From Rhodohalobacter mucosus (GTDB lineage: Bacteria > Bacteroidota > Rhodothermia > Balneolales > Balneolaceae): DNA of 64,000 nucleotides. Positions 57,723 to 64,000 of this stretch are shown in pieces. How positions within the stretch are numbered: the first letter of the stretch is position 1; each line of letters opens with the position of its first letter. Under the pieces are notes generated by a model. It did not search any database, was not told the origin of the DNA, and saw only the letters and a list, made by a program, of their open reading frames with translations. The translations under genes and the position numbers were made by a program. The stretch covers positions 248,001 to 312,000 of the forward strand of contig NZ_QGGB01000008.1 in assembly GCF_003150675.1 (NCBI RefSeq), given 5' to 3'.

Positions 57723-58563
57723 CAATTTGCATGGCGCTTCGGTGGTATCTCATAACGATGTTGGGGTCGGGCAGCAAGGTTGTGTCCGATTCTCCCTTGC
57801 CGTCATAGTCAAACCTGGAAAGCACATAGCGCATGCTCTCAAGGCGGGCGGTTTTTTTACTGTTTGCCTTTACGATGATCCAGGGACTAAAATTGGTGTG
57901 GGTTTTGGCAAACATCTGCTCTTTGTGGTGGGTGTATTTTTCCCAGAGTTCCTGCCCCCTCCTGTCAACCGGACTGTATTTCCAGCGCTTCAGCGGGTTT
58001 TGAATGCGTGACTCGAATCGGCTTTTCTGTTCATCTTTGGAAACCGAAAACCAGAATTTAATGATGATGCAGTTGTCTTCGTAGAGCAAGTGCTCAAATT
58101 CAGGAACCTGCACCATAAATTTCTCATACTCTTCGCTGGAACAAAAACCCATCACAGGTTCTACCACGGCCCTGTTGTACCAGCTGCGGTCAAAAAACAC
58201 CATTTCACCGGGGTTCGGCAGGACCTTGATGTAGCGTCTGAAATACCACTGCCCCTTTTCCATCCTGGTCGGTTTGCTGAGGGCAACCACACGGGAGGAT
58301 CGCGGATTCAGATGCTCCTTAAATCTTTTAATTGTACCTCCTTTTCCGGAGGCATCCCGGCCCTCGAACAGAATGGCAAGCCTCATATTCTTTTGAATAA
58401 TCCATTTTTGGAGATTCACCATCTCAATTTGAAGCTGCTCAAGCTCTTCTTCATATTGAAGCTTTTTGAGCGTTTTTTCGACCGGAATACCATTTTTTTT
58501 AGCAATCTCAATAAGGTCGTTCCTGGTTTTAACTTGCTGAAGGTGTTCGGCAGTAAAATTCAT
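57715..58563 (-). CDS. Polyphosphate kinase 2 family protein (copy 2)
   Basis: 282 residues, paralogue of the next gene, with P-loop ILFEGRDASGKGG, IKRFKEHLNPRSSRVVALSKP-type region, LPNPGEMVFFDRSWYNRAVV and PLKRWKYSPVD. The N- and C-terminal extensions differ from the neighbour, while the catalytic core is closely similar. The two ORFs are an overlapping tandem pair, which suggests duplication and coordinated expression. Confidence 0.94.
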   Translation of the reverse strand: MNFTAEHLQQVKTRNDLIEIAKKNGIPVEKTLKKLQYEEELEQLQIEMVNLQKWIIQKNMRLAILFEGRDASGKGGTIKRFKEHLNPRSSRVVALSKPTRMEKGQWYFRRYIKVLPNPGEMVFFDRSWYNRAVVEPVMGFCSSEEYEKFMVQVPEFEHLLYEDNCIIIKFWFSVSKDEQKSRFESRIQNPLKRWKYSPVDRRGQELWEKYTHHKEQMFAKTHTNFSPWIIVKANSKKTARLESMRYVLSRFDYDGKGESDTTLLPDPNIVMRYHRSAMQIDV

Positions 58564-58873
58564 AATAAGGCTTGGGCCATGTTGCTTTGGTTCAGACGCA
58601 GGATGTCTGCGGTCGAAGCTTTTGGATTATGTGAAAGTTGATGACGAGTGACGAAGTGAACCCGGTTAAATCAAGTATTTTAAAACAGCCGGCAAAGGCG
58701 GATCGATGGAATAGTCGTCAGTCGGCGGGTAGTGCAAAGCAGGGTTTAAATTGCATATTTATACTGGTAAAGCTTACATACCAAGAAGATGCTCAAAAAA
58801 TAACAGAAAAGTGAATTTCATTTACAGCAGAGCATCATGCGCCGCTACGTTACCGGGGTAATATCGGCTCCTG
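58564..58873. other. Intergenic region upstream of the PPK2 pair
   Basis: 310 bp between the PPK2 start and the stop of the next - strand gene. It must contain the PPK2 promoter. I see no ORF, terminator hairpin or exact TAnnTTTG box on the relevant strand, only AT-rich patches near 58670-58690 and 58745-58765. Confidence 0.4.
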
Positions 58874-60082
58874 CTACCGCGTAAGTTCTTCCACTATTTC
58901 ATTAAATCTGCGATCAAACTCATGGTAATACTCGCCGGTTGCCGGGCCGTTGAAATAGCTGTGCACATACCGTGCATAGCCGTCCTTGTCAATGAAAACA
59001 AGGGTTGGAAAGGCAAGAATCTGATCCATAAAGGGGAAGGGTTCGGCCGCTGCCCGTTTGGAGAGCGGCCCGCCCAGAATCATTTTGTAAGGAATATTGA
59101 GGCGTTCTTTATAGGATTCAATACGCTGCAGGCCATATTCAGGCGAATAGTTGGCTTCATAGTTTACAGACAGTATTTCCAGGCCGGGATAGTCGTGCTC
59201 TTGAAGCCAGTTTGTTAAATAAAGGGTCTGGTCTCTGCTGTTGGTGCACCAGGTTCCCATCAGCTGAACAATCAATACCTTTCCTTCATAATCCTCAGCC
59301 GTAACCGTTTGTTCGTCAAGAGCAGCCAAAGCGTTCAGGTTGGGTCGGATATTTTGCGCGTTCAGATCAATGATCCCAAACGGGTCGGGCAGCTCAGCCG
59401 TATCATCCTGTTCAGCGGTCCAGGATCTGGAATATCCGTCATCAAGAATGAGATCGCCGCTCCACTGCCCGGTCTTTTCGTCGAAGGCGCCCTTCAGAAG
59501 AAAGGAGTGCACACCGTCAAAAACGGACATCTCGATATCTTTGCCTTTTATATGACCCTCAAAAAACCGGTAATCGCTGGTTTCGGTCATGATTGTTCCG
59601 GTGATGTGATTCCCGTTCTGACTGAAAAGGCCGACCGCGGGATACTCGCCCCTTTGGCCCGGATTGATGGTCATCCTCCAGCGATTTCCGACCAGAAGCG
59701 GGGTCTCTTCCGGCGCGATATCGTATCGGGGCTGCCCGAGAACAGCCTGAAAGGGATAGGATCGTCCGTTGTAGTGCTTGTTGAGAGATCCCTGCATCGT
59801 ATCCTCACCCAGTGCCATTTTAAGGGTGATATCGAAAGCAAACATGGGTATGAAAAGGCTGTCATTTCGAACCTCAGCCTGCAGTGAGGCCCGGTCTTCA
59901 CCATTGATAAAAGTGAATACAGGATTACCGGAATCATCCGGATACCGCAGATCAAAAGTAAAGGGTATCTCGCCATTGCTGTAGAAGATAGTTCCCTTCC
60001 AGGATCCTTCCCCGGGCGTTTGTGCATGAAGAAGAACGGTAAGCAAGCTGAAGACGGAGAATAAGAGGAAGAATTTTTTCAT
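58874..60082 (-). CDS. Exported TlpA-like thioredoxin-fold protein with a CxxS site
   Basis: 402 residues. Signal peptide MKKFFLLFSVFSLLTVLLHA. Residues about 20-240 are beta-rich, without a family I can name. The C-terminal 150 residues form a TlpA/redoxin fold: GKVLIVQLMGTWCTNSRDQ, the cis-Pro AFPTLVFIDKDG. The usual CxxC is WCTNS, so the resolving Cys is Ser. The ATG at 60082 is used because the longer TTG start lacks a signal sequence. It might act as a thiol-isomerase-like or glutathione-type protein; a redox cycle with two cysteines is excluded. Confidence 0.85.
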   Translation of the reverse strand: MKKFFLLFSVFSLLTVLLHAQTPGEGSWKGTIFYSNGEIPFTFDLRYPDDSGNPVFTFINGEDRASLQAEVRNDSLFIPMFAFDITLKMALGEDTMQGSLNKHYNGRSYPFQAVLGQPRYDIAPEETPLLVGNRWRMTINPGQRGEYPAVGLFSQNGNHITGTIMTETSDYRFFEGHIKGKDIEMSVFDGVHSFLLKGAFDEKTGQWSGDLILDDGYSRSWTAEQDDTAELPDPFGIIDLNAQNIRPNLNALAALDEQTVTAEDYEGKVLIVQLMGTWCTNSRDQTLYLTNWLQEHDYPGLEILSVNYEANYSPEYGLQRIESYKERLNIPYKMILGGPLSKRAAAEPFPFMDQILAFPTLVFIDKDGYARYVHSYFNGPATGEYYHEFDRRFNEIVEELTR

Positions 60083-60214
60083 GGGCGGAATATAGAAAAA
60101 GGGGTGATAATGAGGAAAAGGCAAAAGGGTGTGATGTTATGGGTCAGAGAGGTTCATTTTCTGTGTAACAAATTATGACCGAATCGTACAATTCGGGAAA
60201 TAAAACTCTATGCT

Positions 60215-61531
60215 ATGATCAAAACTGTACGTTTAACCGCAATTGCCGTTCTGCTCATTTTCTCTACCGTGACCCTTTCACATGCACAGGAGGATGGCGG
60301 GGATCCCCTCAAATATCGAAAATGGAGGGTTACCCTGATCAATCCGCTGGGTACCAATGGTGTGGATGCTCTCGATTATACCGCCAAATACTCAATCAAT
60401 ATTCTGGGCGGCGCACATGGCGGACTGGACGGTGCAGAAATCGGCGGTTTCTTTAATTACACACGCCACTATTCTGCAGGCATGCAGCTGGCCGGTTTCG
60501 CAAACATATCCTCCGGCAGGATGGAGGGATTACAGATTGCAGGCTTTATGAACGGCAGTTCGAGAGCCATGTCAGGCTTGCAGATATCGGGATTTGCCAA
60601 TCTTGCCGGAAGGAGTGTTTCAGGTCTGCAGGTTTCAGGGTTTGTAAACGGCAGCCGGGCGAGCATGGATGGTCTCCTGGTAACAGGGGGACTGAACCTG
60701 GCAGGAACCAGTGCGTCAGGGCTACATGTTGCCGGAATCGGAACCCTTGCCGGGCAGCATATCGACGGCTTGATCATTTCAGGTGTTTTGACGGCATCAA
60801 AAGGGTCCCTGTCCGGCCTTGCCGTATCGGGAGTGCTGAATTCGTCTCAAAGCATGGACGGGCTTGCTGCGGCTGGGATTTTGAACCTGTCAAAGCGGAT
60901 GTCGGGCCTTCAGGCAGCTCCCATCAATATTGCTGAAACGGCTTCAGGAGTTCAAATCGGATTGATTAACCTTGCACGGGAATTTGAGGGCGCACCGGTA
61001 GGACTGATAAGTCTGTATGGAAACGGCCGAAAAAATGTTGATTTCAGGTTTTCTGACGGCGGGTTCACGGATATTGGGATCAATCTGGGCACCTACAGGG
61101 TCTATAATATGCTTTTTGCGGGATACAATCCTTTGCTTACCCGGGATGTCTATCGCGTGGGCGTGGCCGTGGGGATGGAGAAGCCGTTGAGTGATGCATT
61201 CAGAAACATGACCGACTCAAGTCTTTTTATTAATCAGGAGCTCTCCTATACCCACCATATCGAAGGGAGCTGGTCATGGGATAAGAATGGGATTTGGTCC
61301 TACAAATATCTGTTGGGTAAACGTTTCGGAAACGGACTATCCCTGTATGCAGGGCCCACTTTTAATTTGCAGATCGTGCGTACAAGTATCGAAGGCGCAA
61401 ATGAATATACCTGGTACAGCTTCTGGTCGCCCAGCGGTCACGGCCGGGACTACCGGTTTTGGGTAGGGTTTACCACAGGTATCCGGATCTTCAAGCAGGA
61501 AGTGGTGCCGTCTAGTATTTCACAATGGTAA
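60215..61531 (+). CDS. Surface protein with 16-residue solenoid repeats and C-terminal barrel
   Basis: 438 residues with a signal peptide (cleavage after SHA). Residues about 70-270 hold 11-13 tandem repeats of about 16 residues with the pattern Gly-Leu-Gln-hydrophobic-Ser/Ala-Gly-Phe-x-Asn. This predicts a stacked beta-roll or solenoid. The C-terminal 160 residues contain aromatic-rich strands (YRVYNMLFAGYNP, SYTHHIEGSWSW, WVGFTTGIRIF) suggestive of a membrane or surface barrel. It resembles the LA_2272-type surface repeat family, but that identification is uncertain. It stands alone. Confidence 0.8.
   Translation: MIKTVRLTAIAVLLIFSTVTLSHAQEDGGDPLKYRKWRVTLINPLGTNGVDALDYTAKYSINILGGAHGGLDGAEIGGFFNYTRHYSAGMQLAGFANISSGRMEGLQIAGFMNGSSRAMSGLQISGFANLAGRSVSGLQVSGFVNGSRASMDGLLVTGGLNLAGTSASGLHVAGIGTLAGQHIDGLIISGVLTASKGSLSGLAVSGVLNSSQSMDGLAAAGILNLSKRMSGLQAAPINIAETASGVQIGLINLAREFEGAPVGLISLYGNGRKNVDFRFSDGGFTDIGINLGTYRVYNMLFAGYNPLLTRDVYRVGVAVGMEKPLSDAFRNMTDSSLFINQELSYTHHIEGSWSWDKNGIWSYKYLLGKRFGNGLSLYAGPTFNLQIVRTSIEGANEYTWYSFWSPSGHGRDYRFWVGFTTGIRIFKQEVVPSSISQW
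60422..61025 (+). repeat. Tandem 48-bp coding repeats
   Basis: The segment encoding the 16-residue repeats of the gene at 60215. The DNA units are diverged, while the protein pattern is strict, which suggests an old, structurally constrained array. Some units are 14-15 residues long near the C-terminal end. Confidence 0.75.
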
Positions 61532-61611
61532 ACGGAGCGTATAAGATTTACAGATAACTCATATCAAGAACGAGTCAACCCTGAAAGATTGATAATTTTA
61601 TTATTTAAAAG

Positions 61612-62526
61612 TCAGTGATCCTTCAAGCCAAATTGAAAAACATCAGGCCGGGAGTAGTGGCCCACAGTGTCAAACATTCGTTTGGCAGCGATAATTTTCT
61701 GAAGATCAATATTGGCATATAGAATATCCTCCTGAGCTTCTAGCGGGCCTGCAATAATTTCTCCGTTTGGTGCTATTATACAGCTGTTCCCCGAATTGAT
61801 CCACGTTTTACCGTCCGGATAGAGTTTCTTGAAGGAGTATTCATCAGGTATATCGTCCATCTGAAGAGCCATGCAGCAGCTGATTAAAAAGATTCCTCCT
61901 TCCCTTGCAATATGCTGCATCGACTGAAGCCATCGCAGACTTTTATCCCAGGTGGGAGAAGCAAGTATCTGTACACCGCTCTCATAAATGGCAGTTCTTG
62001 CCAGGGGCATAAAATTTTCCCAGCAAATAAGCCCTGCAATTTTTCCTATGGAAGTATCGTAAGAACGCAGCGATTTTCCGTCACCACGTGACCATATCAG
62101 GCGTTCTCCGCCTGTGGGGATTAGTTTGCGGTGCTTTCCGAGAATTTTCCCGCCGTCACTGATAAACAGGATGCTGTTGTAAAGGCTCGCACTGCTTGTT
62201 TCAGAGCTGCGCTCATTTATGCCCATCACCACATCTATGCCCGCAATTTTGGCAGCCTTGCAAAGTTTTTCAGTTGCATTGTCTGGCACGGAAACCGCAT
62301 GCTCCACCAATTTCACGTAGAGATCGTTCAGTTCGGCTCCCTTGCTGTTGGGGATAAGCCACACCCAATCGGGATAGCCTGAAATGAACGCTTCCGGAAA
62401 AACAATTAAATTGGCGCCTTTCTCACCGGCCTCTAAAATTGCTTTACAAGCTTTCTCAACCGTCTTATCCTTATTTAAAAAGATGGGTGAAATTTGTGCA
62501 GCTGCAACTCTGATATTTTTACCCAT
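61612..62526 (-). CDS. Nitrilase (carbon-nitrogen hydrolase family)
   Basis: 304 residues. The Glu-Lys-Cys triad is in place: Glu45 (VFPEAFISG), Lys134 (KHRKLIPTGGE) and Cys168 (GLICWENF). The PTGGERLIWSRGDG segment and the CWEN-x-PLAR region fit true nitrilases, which convert nitriles to acids and ammonia, better than amidases. It lacks partner genes for a known pathway; the substrate is unknown. Confidence 0.92.
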   Translation of the reverse strand: MGKNIRVAAAQISPIFLNKDKTVEKACKAILEAGEKGANLIVFPEAFISGYPDWVWLIPNSKGAELNDLYVKLVEHAVSVPDNATEKLCKAAKIAGIDVVMGINERSSETSSASLYNSILFISDGGKILGKHRKLIPTGGERLIWSRGDGKSLRSYDTSIGKIAGLICWENFMPLARTAIYESGVQILASPTWDKSLRWLQSMQHIAREGGIFLISCCMALQMDDIPDEYSFKKLYPDGKTWINSGNSCIIAPNGEIIAGPLEAQEDILYANIDLQKIIAAKRMFDTVGHYSRPDVFQFGLKDH

Positions 62527-62671
62527 TCAGATCCTTTTCTTGATTTAACGTGTTAACTGCATAACACAATCAATGCTTTGATTATCCGGTTGTTTTAGAC
62601 TAATGAAACGGCAATATGGAGAAACCGCGGTTGATAACAAAGAAACAGGTTGAGAAGGTTGAATAAGTTAA

Positions 62672-63751
62672 TTAAGAAAGTAAATAATAATCCCTCAGCG
62701 ATTCATAAACTATTCTCGCGCTGTTAACCGCCCCATCCATATAGCCCGGAGAAACAGCCGATGTTTCTGCGCCGGCGATATAAAGTTTTCCATTCAGAAA
62801 AGGCTTTTGATATATGCCGTGGCCGTTATTTTGATGGGGCAGTACGTGATCGACGTATGGAGTAAAAGTGTATTCTTCACGACTCCAGACTAGCTCATGA
62901 TAGTGAAGAAGGGTTTGATCCGCTTGTTTGCCGTAATATTTTCTGAGCTGATTCAGCACCATGGTGCGCCTTTCGTCCGAGGAGAGCGAATAATAACTGC
63001 CGTTCAAAAACCCCATTAGTGAATAACGGTTGTCTTCAAATGAAGAGTGATCGTACATTTCCGTAATTGGACCGACATTACTGAACAGGGTGCCGCTTGA
63101 GCTTTTATCCCGCCAGAACGGCTTTTTATAGGTAAGACCGAATTTGATCGATTCCCCCATCCAGGTATGGGTTGTGGCCATAATGTATTGAACGGAGTGA
63201 GGAAGTGCAGGTTCAATCTCTACCAGATGATGAAGAAGTCCCGGCGGTAGAGTAGAGACGACCTGCCTGGCGCTGAATGAGACATCTGCACATTCTACGA
63301 TCAGGCGATCGTCCTTTTCAAGAAGCGACTGCACCGGCTGACCCGTAAATAAATGGTCCGGATCCAGATCTGATGAAAGGGTTTCAATTAAGCTGAATGT
63401 GCCGCCCCTGATGCGGTAACTGGGTTCCTGCTGCTCCGGAAGAGAAACCAGCTGATGCGGACTCATGGATGTTGGTTCGTAGATTGCACGATCACCCAGA
63501 ATCTGTTCAAACAATTCAATATCCAGATCATGAATAAGTTTGAAGAGATGTGTATGGGATGAACCCAGCCAGGTGGCTCCCATCTCAACGGGCGCTTCAG
63601 GGCCTGAATCAAAGCCGGCCGTATATATTCTGCCGCCAATCCTCTCACGGGCTTCAACAACCCTGACCCTACACCCGTGATCCTTCAGGTAGTGGTGCAA
63701 AGTTAGTCCGGTGAGTCCGGCCCCGATAATCAGGACATCCGTTTGTATCAT
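62672..63751 (-). CDS. Flavin-dependent amine oxidase family protein
   Basis: 359 residues. FAD-binding motif VLIIGAGLTGL near the N-terminus with VVEARERIGGRIYT, the amine-oxidase MGATWLGSSHTHL loop, and the C-terminal FAD loop LYIAGAETSAVSPGYMDGAV. The protein is shorter than typical monoamine oxidases (about 450). The substrate may be an amine or a carotenoid/protoporphyrin-like molecule. It overlaps the following (upstream) CIA30 gene by 4 bp, so the two are coupled. Confidence 0.9.
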   Translation of the reverse strand: MIQTDVLIIGAGLTGLTLHHYLKDHGCRVRVVEARERIGGRIYTAGFDSGPEAPVEMGATWLGSSHTHLFKLIHDLDIELFEQILGDRAIYEPTSMSPHQLVSLPEQQEPSYRIRGGTFSLIETLSSDLDPDHLFTGQPVQSLLEKDDRLIVECADVSFSARQVVSTLPPGLLHHLVEIEPALPHSVQYIMATTHTWMGESIKFGLTYKKPFWRDKSSSGTLFSNVGPITEMYDHSSFEDNRYSLMGFLNGSYYSLSSDERRTMVLNQLRKYYGKQADQTLLHYHELVWSREEYTFTPYVDHVLPHQNNGHGIYQKPFLNGKLYIAGAETSAVSPGYMDGAVNSARIVYESLRDYYLLS

Positions 63752-64000
63752 TCCGTGACTAAAGTGATCTTGTCGATCATTAGTTGAAAAGACTCGGGCT
63801 TACCATTTCCGAACTGGAACGTGATCTCCTGAATGCGGTTATGGTTGTAATTGGGCTGGTTCAGTCGATTACCACGAAACTCGGGATACATGTCCTTCAA
63901 CTGGATTTCAATTTCCTGCCATTCACCGCTTGTCTCAAAATCGGCCTGGTACGAATAATAAGAGCGTACATCGTGTTTTATACGCAGCTGATAGGGTTTG
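63748..64000 (-). CDS. CIA30-like domain protein (partial, C-terminal part)
   Basis: The frame enters from the window edge and ends at TGA (63748-63750). The visible 83 residues show YQLRIKHDVRSYYSYQADFE, SGEWQEIEIQLKDMYPEFRG, and FGNGKPESFQLMIDKI, the C-terminal beta-sandwich pattern of CIA30 (NDUFAF1-like) proteins. In bacteria the function is unknown and need not involve complex I. The start lies beyond the window. It overlaps the amine oxidase gene by 4 bp. Confidence 0.75.
   Translation of the reverse strand, partial: KPYQLRIKHDVRSYYSYQADFETSGEWQEIEIQLKDMYPEFRGNRLNQPNYNHNRIQEITFQFGNGKPESFQLMIDKITLVTE

Noticed and set aside
60083-60124. Longer TTG start for the TlpA-like gene
   Set aside because: It would place 14 polar and aromatic residues before a good signal peptide. 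The ATG at 60082 fits export.

Overview
This window (about 47% GC by eye) reads as a chromosomal core region of a Bacteroidota/Rhodothermota-type bacterium, most likely a Balneolaceae-like marine or salt-tolerant organism. The placement is inferred from a type IX secretion (T9SS) sorting domain at 17408-19555, the rpmB-rpmG-DUF4295 triad at 29670-30263, a bS16 protein with a very long acidic tail, a TAnnTTTG promoter box, many SPI-type outer-membrane proteins and lipoproteins, and an N-type ATPase operon. No phage, transposase, CRISPR array, tRNA or rRNA gene was found. Genes are dense, in short operons on both strands.

Layout. 1-7.9 kb: tail of an unknown gene, a glutathione peroxidase, a predicted outer-membrane protein, an MBL-fold hydrolase, ManC, a PhoR/PhoB-type two-component pair, ruvA, ruvC and fabI. 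8.3-13 kb: ffh, rpsP-rimM-trmD-rplS and adk, a translation and protein-targeting block. 13.1-14.5 kb: a phosphatase-superfamily enzyme and dtd. 14.48-14.94 kb: a non-coding AT-rich stretch with a cluster of DnaA boxes, proposed as oriC. 14.9-24.7 kb: purM, a SIMPL protein, an AtuA-related protein, a T9SS-exported metallopeptidase, an SCP2-R2lox fusion, mnmG-rsmG carrying two perfect parS sites, and a WYL regulator. 24.9-29.4 kb: gyrA and gyrB. 29.7-39 kb: rpmB-rpmG-DUF4295, yqeY-cvpA-tyrS-marR, comEC, xseB-dxs and queA. 39-49.3 kb: envelope and export proteins (propeller lipoprotein, small lipoprotein, gluzincin/PD40/barrel protein, Nramp-like transporter, baeRF protein, M14 peptidase). 49.4-56.7 kb: a palindromic repeat element, a DoxX-like protein and a complete atpDCQRBEFAG N-ATPase operon. 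56.9-64 kb: two tandem PPK2 kinases, a thioredoxin-fold protein, a 16-residue-repeat solenoid protein, a nitrilase, an amine oxidase and a truncated CIA30-domain gene.

How it fits together. DnaA-box cluster, two perfect ParB-binding sites, mnmG-rsmG and gyrAB lie within 15 kb, which suggests an origin-proximal neighbourhood. Against this, ffh/rpsP/rplS and gyrAB would be transcribed head-on to forks leaving the proposed origin, and dnaA and parAB are not in the window. The N-ATPase and the adjacent PPK2 pair form an energy and ion-homeostasis cluster; the c-subunit has a carboxylate in each helix plus the Ser/Thr/Tyr residues of Na+-type rotors.

The items most worth checking are the SCP2-R2lox fusion (all six metal ligands and both cross-link residues keep exact R2lox spacing), the oriC/parS arrangement, the two-carboxylate N-ATPase rotor, the bS16 tail, the gluzincin-PD40-barrel protein and the 16-residue solenoid. 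I saw no clearly undescribed multi-gene defence or biosynthetic system.
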